This document shows, in pieces, positions 25,057 to 33,965 of a stretch of DNA of 64,000 bases. Made by a program: the position numbers and the translations under genes. The DNA comes from Anaerolineae bacterium. Its GTDB lineage: Bacteria; Chloroflexota; Anaerolineae; 4572-78; J111. Below the pieces are notes generated by a model. The model was not told where the DNA came from and did not search any database. It was given only the letters and a program-made list of their open reading frames with translations. The stretch is from NCBI GenBank assembly GCA_022071955.1, contig JAJVIM010000024.1:205586-269585 (forward strand). Reading direction: 5' to 3'. The first letter of the stretch is position 1. Each line of letters starts with the position of its first letter.

Positions 25057-26822
25057 TATCTTGCAAAAATGCGGCGGTAGGCTTCGTTTTTGGCCAGCAG
25101 TTCCTCGTGGCTGCCCATCATCGATACCCGGCCCTGGCGCAGCACAATAATCTGGTCGGCCCAGCGAATTTGCGACAGCCGGTGGGTAATGAGCAGTGTG
25201 GTGCGGCCCTGCGCCGCCCGTTCAATGGCGCGTTGAATGCGGTCTTCGGTGGCGCTGTCGATGGCGCTGGTCGAGTCGTCTAAAATGAGGATGCGCGGGT
25301 TGGTTAAAAATGCCCGGGCCAGCGCCAGCCGCTGCCGCTGCCCGCCCGAAAGCGTGACCCCGCGCTCGCCAACCAGCGCGTCGTAGCCATCTTCAAAACT
25401 CATAATAAATTCGTGGGCCTGCGCCGCTTTGGCCGCGGCTACAATTTCGTCGCGGCTGGCGCCGGGACAGCCAAAGGCAATATTTTCGGCGATGGTCCGC
25501 GAAAACAGGTAAATGTCCTGCTCGATGATGGAAACCTGCCGGCGCAGCGCGGCCAGATTCCACTCGCGGACGTTGCGCCCGCCGACAATCACCTGCCCGG
25601 AGTCGACATCGTAGGTGCGGTTGAGCAGTTTGATGATGGTGCTTTTGCCCGCGCCGGTTTGGCCGGTAATGGCCACGGTTTGCCCCGGTTTGATCTCAAA
25701 GCTGACCTCCCGCAGCGACGACGCGCCATCGTTGTTGTAGCTGAAGGTTACGTTATCAAAGCGAATGCTGCCGTCCATATCGCCGCTGTAGCCGCCGGCG
25801 TTCTGGTCAACGTCGCTGTGGGTGTTGATCAGCTCCAGTACCCGCCGGGCGCTTGAGACCCCAGCCGAGACGTACGAGTAGGCAAACTGGGCGGCAAAGG
25901 TAGGGAACCCAAACATCAGCAGCATGCCGTTAAAGGCCACTACATCGCCCACGCCAATCTGTCCCTGGTTAAACAAAATCAAACTGTGCAGCAGCCCCCC
26001 GGCAGACAGCAACCCGAGCAGCAGCAGCGGAAAGAACTTGGCCTCAACATCGCCCTGCCACACCAGCACGTTGCGCCAATCCCGCAGCACGGCGTCAAAC
26101 CGGCCCAGTTCGTGGGATTCCTGGGCCGCGCCTTTTACGGTTTCGATGCCGTCAATGGCCTCGGCCAGCACGGCGTTGAGCTGGCCAAACTCACGGCGCA
26201 CGGCTTCGGTGGCCGGCCGCAGCCGGGTGAGATAGTGCCACAGGGCAAACACGTACACAATGGCGTACAGCGTCGGCGTGAGCAGCAGTTGAGTGTTGAT
26301 GGACGGCACCAGAAAAAACGGGGCAATCATAAAAAAGGCCGAGCCGACCACCAGATTGACGCCGGGGTTGAACAGCAGGTTGATCTCGCGCACATCGTTG
26401 GTGGCGCGGGCCATTAAATCACCCACGGCCTGGCCGTCGTGAAACGACATACTTTTGCCCACCAGGCTCAGGTACAACTCGTCGCGGGTGTCGCGCTCAA
26501 CGCGCTGGCCAATGATCTCGCTACTAAAGTTGCGCCACAGCATCAGCACGCCGCGGATAATCTGCGAAACGATCAGCCAGAAGGCAATCCAGCCCAGTTG
26601 GGTCAGATTATTGTTTTTAACAATGGCGTCAAAGCCGCGGCCAATGAACATAAAAACCAGGCCTGCGCCGATGCCGTTGCCAAAGCCGCCGACAAACACC
26701 CCCCAAATATGAAATTTGTGGCGCAGCGCGTACGACAACAGCCAGCGCCACGGGCTGCGCGGATCGGAATGCCATGAGCGCTCCACCGAAAATTCGGCGG
26801 GCGGAGCAGTGATTGCGGCCAT
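25050..26822 (-). CDS. ABC exporter half-transporter, subunit with degenerate Walker B
   Basis: 590 residues: exporter membrane domain (six helices, about 40-330) and ATPase domain with Walker A GQTGAGKST (about 387), signature LSGGQRQR (about 490), Walker B LILDDSTSAID (about 512) and H-loop ITHRLS. The catalytic Glu after Walker B is Asp, which marks one non-hydrolytic site, as in TM287/288-type heterodimers. First gene of the exporter operon. Its last two codons lie in the first 7-nt unit of the downstream cassette. Cargo unknown. Confidence 0.93.
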   Translation of the reverse strand: MAAITAPPAEFSVERSWHSDPRSPWRWLLSYALRHKFHIWGVFVGGFGNGIGAGLVFMFIGRGFDAIVKNNNLTQLGWIAFWLIVSQIIRGVLMLWRNFSSEIIGQRVERDTRDELYLSLVGKSMSFHDGQAVGDLMARATNDVREINLLFNPGVNLVVGSAFFMIAPFFLVPSINTQLLLTPTLYAIVYVFALWHYLTRLRPATEAVRREFGQLNAVLAEAIDGIETVKGAAQESHELGRFDAVLRDWRNVLVWQGDVEAKFFPLLLLGLLSAGGLLHSLILFNQGQIGVGDVVAFNGMLLMFGFPTFAAQFAYSYVSAGVSSARRVLELINTHSDVDQNAGGYSGDMDGSIRFDNVTFSYNNDGASSLREVSFEIKPGQTVAITGQTGAGKSTIIKLLNRTYDVDSGQVIVGGRNVREWNLAALRRQVSIIEQDIYLFSRTIAENIAFGCPGASRDEIVAAAKAAQAHEFIMSFEDGYDALVGERGVTLSGGQRQRLALARAFLTNPRILILDDSTSAIDSATEDRIQRAIERAAQGRTTLLITHRLSQIRWADQIIVLRQGRVSMMGSHEELLAKNEAYRRIFARYN

Positions 26823-26858
26823 AGAGTCCTCTGAAAATTTTATTTGGTTAGCGGGAAA

Positions 26859-27404
26859 TCAATCGGCGTCTAATGTTTGCAGCCGCTTCAGTTCTTTATC
26901 CAAACTGAGCCGGGGCTGCTGGGCAGAAACTACCGGCACAACCAGGTTGTAATCATCAATCTTGCGGTTTATTTTTTGCAGCCGCTCTAAAAATCGGGCG
27001 GTGGCTTGCTGCCAGTGGGCGGCCGAATCGGGATCGGCCTGAAATTGCCGCCACGCCGCGGCCAACTGGCGGCGAGCCTCGTCAATCTCCCGGCGAATGG
27101 CCTTGCCCCGTTCAATCCAGTCCGGGGCCAGCCCGTTGCGCTGGAGCAGCCCAAAAACCCATTCCTGGCCGGGTTCCAGATAGGGGTTTTGATTAAAGTT
27201 GAACGGTTTGCCCGCGCCGGGCAGATGGTCAAATTCGCCGTGGGCCATCGCGTCCTGAATGCGCTGCTCCACCAGCGCTTGGCGTTCCTCTTCGCGGCGT
27301 ATGCTGTCGGCGCGGCCGGGTTTGTCGGCGGGATGGCGGTAATCGTGCAGTTTGTCCGGGAGTTGGGCCAGCCGTCGCCGGCGCTGCTCGTTTGATTGGG
27401 TCAT
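26859..27404 (-). CDS. DUF1992 (DnaJ homologue subfamily C member 28-like) protein
   Basis: 181 residues. The family signature is clear: RIQDAMAHGEFDHLPGAGKP followed by NPYLEP and LLQRNGLAPDWIERGKAI (about 45-110), with helical flanks rich in charged residues. Proteins with this domain occur alone in bacteria; function is unknown. Start ATG overlaps the stop of the upstream membrane methyltransferase-like gene by 4 nt, so it is the last gene of a three-gene operon. Confidence 0.85.
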   Translation of the reverse strand: MTQSNEQRRRRLAQLPDKLHDYRHPADKPGRADSIRREEERQALVEQRIQDAMAHGEFDHLPGAGKPFNFNQNPYLEPGQEWVFGLLQRNGLAPDWIERGKAIRREIDEARRQLAAAWRQFQADPDSAAHWQQATARFLERLQKINRKIDDYNLVVPVVSAQQPRLSLDKELKRLQTLDAD

Positions 27405-28039
27405 GCGGCGTCACCTGTTGCTGGCTGCGGCGTGTAGCGGCGGCCCGGCAGCGGCACCAGCCGGGGCACGCGGCGACAGTAGTCGGCATAGGTGGGGCCA
27501 AATTCGGCCACCATGCGGCGCTCTTCGTAGCCGGAGCCAATGTAAAAATAGAGGCTGAACAAAATGTAAGCGATCAGGCTGTTCGTGGTCATAAATGGAT
27601 TGAGCCACAAAAAAATCAGGCTGAAGGTGTACAGCGGATGGCGCACGTAGCGGTAAAATCCTCTGAAATTGAGCGGCGCGTTATCGGCGGGGCGGTCGGT
27701 GACCAGTTGGGTCAATCCCAAAAAATGGAACACTCCCGTTTGCAGCAAGGTGACCCCGGCGGCGGCCAGCGCGGCCAGTTGGACCAGCACCATCAACCAG
27801 CGCCACGGCGACGGCACAATATACAGCGTTTTTTGCGGCAGCAGGGCCATCAGCGCCAGCATCGGCAAAAAAGTGACCACCGCCAGCACGTTGTACACCA
27901 GCCGGTACCAGCGGTCGGCCGCCGGCCCAAATTGCCGGCGCAGCCAATTTTTCACCGACAGGCTGGCCAGCCAACTGTGCAGCGCGCCGTACAGCCCAAA
28001 AAAAAGAGTCAGAATAACCATGCTGGCAAAAATGTTCAT
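27401..28039 (-). CDS. Isoprenylcysteine carboxyl methyltransferase-like membrane protein
   Basis: 212 residues with about five membrane segments. The C-terminal half has the ICMT/PEMT/NnrU-type SAM-binding signature: YRYVRHPLYTFSLIFLW, then EERRMVAEFGPTYADYCRRV. It is probably a membrane methyltransferase, though a reductase-like or non-catalytic role is possible; substrate unknown. Overlaps both its operon neighbours by 4 nt, which implies translational coupling with the esterase upstream and the DUF1992 gene downstream. Confidence 0.8.
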   Translation of the reverse strand: MNIFASMVILTLFFGLYGALHSWLASLSVKNWLRRQFGPAADRWYRLVYNVLAVVTFLPMLALMALLPQKTLYIVPSPWRWLMVLVQLAALAAAGVTLLQTGVFHFLGLTQLVTDRPADNAPLNFRGFYRYVRHPLYTFSLIFLWLNPFMTTNSLIAYILFSLYFYIGSGYEERRMVAEFGPTYADYCRRVPRLVPLPGRRYTPQPATGDAA

Positions 28040-28788
28040 TGTTGGTAGGCTGCCGCCCGCGCCAGAAAATTCAAAGTGATCTCGGCCACCTGCTCCAACT
28101 CCTTATCCAGAATGACCACGTGATTTGAGTTTTCCATCCAGTGAAACTCCTTGAGCGGCGAGGCCGCGGCCTCAAACAGCCGTTCCACCGCCCGCAGATC
28201 AATATCGATGTCATTCCGGCCCTGCACCACCAGCAGCGGCTGCCGGATGTACTCCAGCCGCCGGTTGACCTCCCGCTGCAGGCGATGCAATTGATGCAGC
28301 GCCGGAATGGGATTGACGCCGTAACCCTGCCAGTGGGGGTTGAGGTTATCCAGATCGCCTTTGCGCACCTGTTTGACAAATGGCCGGGCCAGATAGCTCA
28401 GCGTTAGCGGCCGGCGCGGAATTTTGATGGCCGGCGCGAAGGCCAGCACGCCGGCAATTTCCGGGCGATGGCTGGCCAGGTGCAGCGCCAGCACCGCCCC
28501 CATCGATTCACCGCCAACAAACACTTTGTCGCAGTGGCCGGCCAGCAATTGGTAGCTTTCGTCCAGCGCGGCGGCCCAATCCTGCCAGCGGCAGCGGTTC
28601 ATTTCGGCCGGGGTGGTGCCGTGGCCCGGCAGCAGCGGCCCGGCCACGGTGTAGCCCTGCCGGTGCAGAATTTGCCCCAGCGGGCGCACCTCGGCGGTGG
28701 TGGCCGTGTAGCCGTGCGACAGCAGCACGCCTACACGGCCGTTTTCCCACAAAAAAGTATCGCCTTGCAGGTGGGCATTAAATATCAT
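28036..28788 (-). CDS. Alpha/beta hydrolase (carboxylesterase / monoacylglycerol lipase type)
   Basis: 250 residues. Oxyanion strand VGVLLSHGYTATTAEV (HGY), lid-preceding PLLPGHGTTPAEM, nucleophile elbow GGESMG (Ser about 93), acid in VVQGRNDIDID, catalytic His in NSNHVV. This is the pattern of bacterial Est30/thermostable monoacylglycerol lipases. Cytoplasmic. I use the ATG at 28788; a TTG three codons earlier is possible. First gene of the operon with the methyltransferase-like and DUF1992 genes. Confidence 0.87.
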   Translation of the reverse strand: MIFNAHLQGDTFLWENGRVGVLLSHGYTATTAEVRPLGQILHRQGYTVAGPLLPGHGTTPAEMNRCRWQDWAAALDESYQLLAGHCDKVFVGGESMGAVLALHLASHRPEIAGVLAFAPAIKIPRRPLTLSYLARPFVKQVRKGDLDNLNPHWQGYGVNPIPALHQLHRLQREVNRRLEYIRQPLLVVQGRNDIDIDLRAVERLFEAAASPLKEFHWMENSNHVVILDKELEQVAEITLNFLARAAAYQQ

Positions 28789-28869
28789 CAAAAACAAATC
28801 CGAGGCTCAGGTTGGGTAACGCAACGTCGATATTGTAGGCGGAGGCAGGACCGGATGCAAAAATTGGTG

Positions 28870-30213
28870 TTATTTGGCCAAAGGGAGTTTCTGGCTCACC
28901 GGCTCAGATTCGGTTTTGTTCAATTGGGCCGGCAGTATGACCTGTTCGGTGATCAACCGCGCGCCGCGATTCCAGGTAATGTAGTTCCAGGCCCACTGGA
29001 GCATCACCAGCAGTTTGTTGTCAAAGCCAACCAGATACCAGATGTGGATAAATGTCCAGGCCAGCCAGGCCAGATAGCCGTTGATTTTGAGCCGGCCAAT
29101 CTGGGCTACGGCGGCATTGCGGCCAATCACGGCCAGGCTGCCTTTGTCGAAATATTCAAACGGCTTGGTCGTGGGCTGGCCAGTTAACCGCGCTTTGATC
29201 AACCCGGCTACATATCGACCCTGCTGCATAGCCACCGGAGCGACTCCCGGCAGCGGCTGGCCGGTTTGGTGGGCAAAATGGGCCAGATCGCCAATGACAA
29301 AAATGTTGGGCTGCCCGGCCAGCGACAGGTCCGGTTCGACCATCACCCGCCCGGCCCGGTCGAGCTTGACGCCGGCGCGGTTGGCCAGCACCTGCCCCAG
29401 CGGCGAGGCCTGCATTCCGGCGGCCCACAGCACGGTGCGGGTGGCAATCTGTTCGGTGCGCTCACCCTGTTTCACCACCACCGCGTCGGGCCGAACATCT
29501 GTGACCAGCGCGTCGGGGCGAACCGTAACGCCCAGTCTCTCCAGCGCGTGTTGGGCTTTGGCCGATAGTTCCGGCGGGTAGGGCGGCAGTACCCGGTTGG
29601 CGCCTTCCAGCAGCAAAATATTTACCTCGGTTGGATCGATGTTGCGGAAATCGCCTTTGAGCGTTTTATTGGCCAGCTCGCCCAGCGCGCCGGCCAGTTC
29701 CACGCCGGTTGGCCCGCCGCCGACCACTACAAAGTTCATCCACGCCCGGCGTATTTCGGGGTCGGATTCACGCTCGGCGGCTTCAAACGCGCGCAAAATC
29801 CGGCTGCGGATGTCGAGCGCATTTTCGATGGTTTTCAGCCCGGGCGCGTCGGCGGCCCATTCATCGTTGCCAAAATAGTGATGGCTGACGCCTGTGGCCA
29901 CCACCAAAGTGTCAAACTGGATTTTGCCGTCGCGCAGCAAAATTTCTTTGGCCTGCGGGTCAATATCGAGCACTTCTGCGTTGAGCACCGTTACGTTTTT
30001 GTTGGCGCTGAAAACAGCGCGGATGGGATAGGCAATATCGCCGGGCGACAGGCCGCCGGTAGCGACCTGGTACAACAGTGGCTGGAACAGGTGAAAATTG
30101 CGCCGGTCGATGATGGTGATTTTGGCCGGCGCGTTTTTGAACGCCTTGGCGGTGTACAACCCTCCAAACCCACCCCCAATAATGACAACGTGATGTTGTT
30201 TTTGCGTTTGCAT
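28870..30213 (-). CDS. ndh: Type II NADH dehydrogenase (NDH-2)
   Basis: 447 residues. Peripheral membrane flavoprotein that passes electrons from NADH to quinone without pumping protons. FAD fold VIIGGGFGGLYTAKAF at the N terminus, NDH-2 motif FQPLLYQVATGGLSPGDIA, NADH fold VVGGGPTGVELAGALGE, second FAD contact FVIGDLAHF, quinone-site-type VAMQQGRYVAGLI, and a C-terminal hydrophobic amphipathic region (YLAWLAWTFIHIWYLVGF) for membrane attachment. Start follows CAGGAGAACGGTT. Monocistronic. Confidence 0.93.
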   Translation of the reverse strand: MQTQKQHHVVIIGGGFGGLYTAKAFKNAPAKITIIDRRNFHLFQPLLYQVATGGLSPGDIAYPIRAVFSANKNVTVLNAEVLDIDPQAKEILLRDGKIQFDTLVVATGVSHHYFGNDEWAADAPGLKTIENALDIRSRILRAFEAAERESDPEIRRAWMNFVVVGGGPTGVELAGALGELANKTLKGDFRNIDPTEVNILLLEGANRVLPPYPPELSAKAQHALERLGVTVRPDALVTDVRPDAVVVKQGERTEQIATRTVLWAAGMQASPLGQVLANRAGVKLDRAGRVMVEPDLSLAGQPNIFVIGDLAHFAHQTGQPLPGVAPVAMQQGRYVAGLIKARLTGQPTTKPFEYFDKGSLAVIGRNAAVAQIGRLKINGYLAWLAWTFIHIWYLVGFDNKLLVMLQWAWNYITWNRGARLITEQVILPAQLNKTESEPVSQKLPLAK

Positions 30214-30509
30214 AACCGTTCTCCTGTGGTTGCGGGCTTCTGAGCAGGGCCGGTGAACTCACAAGCCCAACGCTGCGTTCCAAAAATTGGCCCCGTTCTT
30301 TATTTTTGCAACAACAGCAGGTGTGAGGCCACCGCACCTGCTCAGAAGAAGTATTGTGCTATATTTCACAAATAGAATACGCTGATTAGATTAAAACAAT
30401 ATTAATAATTATAAAGTTGTTTAATTGAGTCAAATTGTGATTTTCGGCCTTTGCCCAAAAGGGGAAAAAGGAGCCAGAAAATACCAACACTGGCGGCGTC
30501 TGGCAGGGG
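30214..30509. other. Intergenic region upstream of ndh
   Basis: About 300 nt with an AT-rich stretch around 30360-30440. I see no credible gene, repeat or terminator; the ndh promoter should be in the right part of the GC-rich segment nearest the gene. Confidence 0.4.
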
Positions 30510-31196
30510 TCAGGGTGGGGGCAGGGGCAGCACCAAATCAAATTGGGCGTGCCAGGTGATGCCGTTGGGGCCGGATTTTTCAACCAGTTTGGCAACGGGC
30601 GGCGGCGGGGCGGCGGGCAAATTGCTCAGATACGGGTCGTCCGAAAAGTAGAGCTGGGTAAAAAAGGGCGCTTGCCCGGCGCGACTGATCCGAAAATGGA
30701 TGTGGGCCGGCTGCAATTTACCGTTGCGGAGGTAGCGGCCCGGCGCGATAGTGGCAAATTTGTAGCGGCCGCCGGTATCGGTGCGGAATTGGCCGCGCAG
30801 ATAGAAATTGGCGGAGGTGTCGTAGCTGCCTTCGGGGCTGGTTTGCCACACTTCAATCAGCGTATCCGGCAGCGGCGTCCGGCAATCGCTGGCAAATACC
30901 CGGCCAAAGATGATCAGCCGTTGGCCCAGTGCCTCGAAATCCGGCGGCGATTGCGGCCGGGTGGTTTGCGGCGCGCCGGAGCGATAACCTCCCCGCGAAC
31001 CGGCTGGCGTAAGCGGGCAGTTTTGGGGAATGGATACGGCTGGAGTTGGGGCGACAGTGGGCAACTCAACAAAGCCCGCGCCGTCGCTTTGCGCGGTGCT
31101 GAAAAACGCAATCACAACCAGCAGGACAATCCCGCCGGCAAAAAACAAAAGGTTGGGCAGGTTTTGCATCGCCGGGTCCGTTGCAGAGGGCCACAT
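30510..31196 (-). CDS. Membrane-anchored intradiol ring-cleavage dioxygenase-like protein
   Basis: 228 residues. A single N-terminal membrane segment (about 12-32) is followed by a beta-sandwich related to protocatechuate 3,4-dioxygenase: GRVFASDCRTPLPDTLIEVW, then FYLRGQFRTDTGGRYKFATI and PAHIHFRI. Tyr and two His positions that bind iron in the family are present (Tyr in the FYLRG region, His in AHIHF). Substrate unknown; the domain sits outside the membrane. The ATG at 31196 follows CGGAG at good spacing; longer starts overlap the upstream gene. It lies 37 nt after the amidohydrolase on the same strand. Confidence 0.8.
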   Translation of the reverse strand: MWPSATDPAMQNLPNLLFFAGGIVLLVVIAFFSTAQSDGAGFVELPTVAPTPAVSIPQNCPLTPAGSRGGYRSGAPQTTRPQSPPDFEALGQRLIIFGRVFASDCRTPLPDTLIEVWQTSPEGSYDTSANFYLRGQFRTDTGGRYKFATIAPGRYLRNGKLQPAHIHFRISRAGQAPFFTQLYFSDDPYLSNLPAAPPPPVAKLVEKSGPNGITWHAQFDLVLPLPPP

Positions 31197-31233
31197 CATT
31201 ACTCCGGTAGTATGCCCGGCGAAACCGGCAAAA

Positions 31234-32835
31234 TCAAGCCTCAAACACAATCCGGCCGTCGCTCACGGTCAGTACAGGCTGAACCTGGCGCAGTTCTGCC
31301 GGCGGCACCGCAAAAATATTGTGCGACAGCAGCACCAAATCGGCCAACAGGCCGGGCCGGAGCTGCCCTTTCTCCTGCTCTTTAAATTCGGCAAAGGCGG
31401 CATCGGCCGTGTAGCTTGTTAGCGCCTCGGCCAGCGATTGGCGCTGATCGGGCAGGCCGGGCTGCCACGGCTGGCGGTTGAGCGCATAGTAGAGTCCTTC
31501 AAAGGGATTGGCGGAGGCCACCGGCCAATCGCTGCCCAAGGCCAACCGCGCGCCGGCCAAGCGAAGGGTTTGCCAGGCAAAGCTGCACGCCCAGCGCTCC
31601 GGGCCAACCCGCTGCGGCCACGGGTCGGGGTCGATGGCGTTGAGCGGAGCGTGGGCCGGCTGCATGCTGGCAATCACGCCCAGTTGGGCAAAGCGAGGCA
31701 GGTCGCCGGGGTGAATCAATTCGATGTGCTCTACCCGGTGGCGGCTGTCGCGGTGGCCATTGGTGCGGCGGGCCGCTTCAAACCCATCGAGCGCGCGGCG
31801 CACCGCGCCATCGCCCACGGCGTGAACAAAAATTTGCAGCCCCAGCCGGTCGGCCTGGGTAGCAAATTGGGTAAAATGCTCGGCGGCAAAGAGCGCGCCG
31901 CCGGTGTCGCCGGGCCGGCCGGCGTAATCATCAATCAGCAAGCCGGTGTAGGTTTCGATGACGCCATCCATAAAAAATTTCACCGCGCCGCCGCGTACCA
32001 GCGGCGTGGAATTTTGGCGCATCTGCGCCGCCTCGGCCAGGGCATCCAGCGGGGTGGTGGGGGTAACATGATAGGGCACGTAAATCCGTAGAGTCAGCTC
32101 GCCGGCGGCTTCCATCTCTGTGTAGACGGCCATTTGTTCGGCGTCGCCATCCATGTTGTGGACACTGGTTAACCCAAAGGCGGCGGCCCGGGCCAGCCCC
32201 TGTTTGAGTAGTTCGCGCTGGCGGGCGGCATCCGGCGCGGGGAGGCAGGCATCAACCAGATTGAAGGCGTCCGGTTCGACCAGTTCGCCGGCGGCGCTGC
32301 CGTCCGGCTCGCACCGGATGAGGCTGTTGGGGCCAACGGTCGGCGGGTTGTGCAAAATGCCGGCCTGGCGCAGCGCCATCGTGTTGGCCCAGGCGGTGTG
32401 GCCATCGTAAGAGGTCAGCAGCAACGGCCGGTCGGCCACAATATCATCGAGCTGGTGGCGGGTGAGGGTTTGGCCGGGCAGTGCGCTGTAGCGCAACCCC
32501 TGCCCTTTAAACCACGATTGGCGCGGATGAGCGGCGACAAATTTGTGGACAGCCCCGGCCAGTTCGGCCAGCGATGACACGCTGCCGAGGTCGATGTCGC
32601 CCAGTTTGAGCGAGCCGAGCCGCAGGTGAAAGTGGCTGTCGATGAAACCGGGTAGCAACGTGCTGCCCTGGCCATCGATGCGGCGAGTGGCCGGCCCGGC
32701 CAACGACTCGCTGTCGGCGGTGCGGCCCACAAAAACAATGCGGTTGCTCCGCACGGCTACGGCTTCGGCCTGGGGTTGGGCCGGGTTGGCCGTAAAAACC
32801 CGGGCATTTTGGATAATAAAATCGGCGTGGGCCAT
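31234..32835 (-). CDS. YtcJ-type metal-dependent amidohydrolase, second copy
   Basis: 533 residues, paralogue of the gene at 344-1939. Metal site DSHFH at 66-70, FVHAVGDGAV (about 325), HRVEHIELI (about 360), ALGSDWPVASANP (about 435), and C-terminal PGLLADLVLLS. Substrate unknown. I use the ATG at 32835 that opens the conserved strand ADFIIQNARVFTANPAQP; an upstream ATG 11 codons earlier is less conserved with its paralogue. Likely co-transcribed with the dioxygenase-like gene. Confidence 0.88.
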   Translation of the reverse strand: MAHADFIIQNARVFTANPAQPQAEAVAVRSNRIVFVGRTADSESLAGPATRRIDGQGSTLLPGFIDSHFHLRLGSLKLGDIDLGSVSSLAELAGAVHKFVAAHPRQSWFKGQGLRYSALPGQTLTRHQLDDIVADRPLLLTSYDGHTAWANTMALRQAGILHNPPTVGPNSLIRCEPDGSAAGELVEPDAFNLVDACLPAPDAARQRELLKQGLARAAAFGLTSVHNMDGDAEQMAVYTEMEAAGELTLRIYVPYHVTPTTPLDALAEAAQMRQNSTPLVRGGAVKFFMDGVIETYTGLLIDDYAGRPGDTGGALFAAEHFTQFATQADRLGLQIFVHAVGDGAVRRALDGFEAARRTNGHRDSRHRVEHIELIHPGDLPRFAQLGVIASMQPAHAPLNAIDPDPWPQRVGPERWACSFAWQTLRLAGARLALGSDWPVASANPFEGLYYALNRQPWQPGLPDQRQSLAEALTSYTADAAFAEFKEQEKGQLRPGLLADLVLLSHNIFAVPPAELRQVQPVLTVSDGRIVFEA

Positions 32836-32886
32836 GGTTGGAATCCCTGAGTTGAGCAAATCTGCCAATAAATGAATTCACGAATG

Positions 32887-32914
32887 GTAGGGGCGCTTCG
32901 CAAAGCGCCCCTAC
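32887..32914. repeat. GTAGGGGCG hairpin
   Basis: Perfect 12-bp arms (GTAGGGGCGCTT and its complement) with loop CGCA. It lies between the SIMPL and amidohydrolase genes. A related hairpin sharing GTAGGGGCG occurs at 38.5 kb. Palindromes beginning GTAGGGGCG are widespread dispersed repeats in Chloroflexota and Cyanobacteria. Confidence 0.75.
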
Positions 32915-32962
32915 GCAATCATTTGCTTATCTTTTCCCAAATTTGGGGGATAGTAGTGTGTG

Positions 32963-33718
32963 CTATTGTAATATAGCGTAGGTAATTTGCAACTGCACGT
33001 TGATGGTCACATCGCCGGGGGAGATGGGGCCGCCGCCACCGCCGAAGCCATTGTTTTTGGCGGTATAGTTCTGCTCGGTGATGTAATACGCGCCACTGTC
33101 AACCACCTCGCTGATTCTCTGCACCTGGCCCACGGCCACATCGTTGAGTTTGGCCAGTTCTTCGGCGCGAGCTTTGGCGTTGTCCACCGCCTTGGTGCGG
33201 GCCTCGGAGCGTATTTTGCTGGGATCAGCCAGTTTGAATTCGATGTTGTTGATGTTGTTGGCCCCGTTTTCAATGGCCACGCCCAGCAGATCGGTGATGC
33301 TGTCGAGCTTGCGGACAGTGACCTGCACGCTGTTGCTTACCTGGTAGGTGGCGTCGCCGGGCACGCCAGCCGGAGTATAAGGCCGGTCAACATAAACGCT
33401 ATAATAGGAAGTCTGAATATCTTTGTCGGCGATGCCTTCATTTTTGAGCGCGGTCAGCAACGCTTCCATTTGCTCGCTGGCTTTTTGGGTGGCCATCTTC
33501 ACATCGGGGTCAGATACCTGCACGCCCATGTAAACAATAGCGATGTCTGGCCGGGTAGTGACCACGCCTTCACCCACCACGGTAATGGTCCGCGGCATTT
33601 CCGTTTGCAGCGCGGGCGCGGCCTGCGCCGGCTGCCCCAACCCAAGGCCGGCAGCGACGGCCATCAGGGCAGCAACCCCCAAAATAATGGCAGCGATGAG
33701 ATACATTTTTTTAGTCAT
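32963..33718 (-). CDS. SIMPL domain (DUF541) exported protein
   Basis: 251 residues. A signal peptide (MTKKMYLIAAIILG, cleavage near AQAAPA) precedes a SIMPL/DUF541 domain: ITVVGEGVVTTRPDIAIVYMGV, then ATQKASEQMEALLTALKNEGI, DIQTSYYSV and a final strand INVQLQITYAIL. Family members are periplasmic or surface beta-alpha proteins of uncertain role, related to oxidative stress in some bacteria. Start follows AAAAAGGAGC. Monocistronic. Confidence 0.9.
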   Translation of the reverse strand: MTKKMYLIAAIILGVAALMAVAAGLGLGQPAQAAPALQTEMPRTITVVGEGVVTTRPDIAIVYMGVQVSDPDVKMATQKASEQMEALLTALKNEGIADKDIQTSYYSVYVDRPYTPAGVPGDATYQVSNSVQVTVRKLDSITDLLGVAIENGANNINNIEFKLADPSKIRSEARTKAVDNAKARAEELAKLNDVAVGQVQRISEVVDSGAYYITEQNYTAKNNGFGGGGGPISPGDVTINVQLQITYAILQ

Positions 33719-33965
33719 TTGAAATAGCTCCTTTTTGATTGTAACCGGGCGCTTTGCGCGCCCAGGTGTAAGACGTTTGTTGTTTCAGTTTGGTTCCACG
33801 TTGCGGCCGGGAATTTGCCTGCAAGATGCAATAGTAGCAGAAAGCGGCGCTCGCTGCCGGATGGCGCGGCGACGACCGGCCAACTGCGGGGTCGATGGCT
33901 GAGCGTTGGGTAGTAATTTGCTGATTCGTGGGGGCTTTTCTATCATACAGCCGGGGTGAGTGAGG

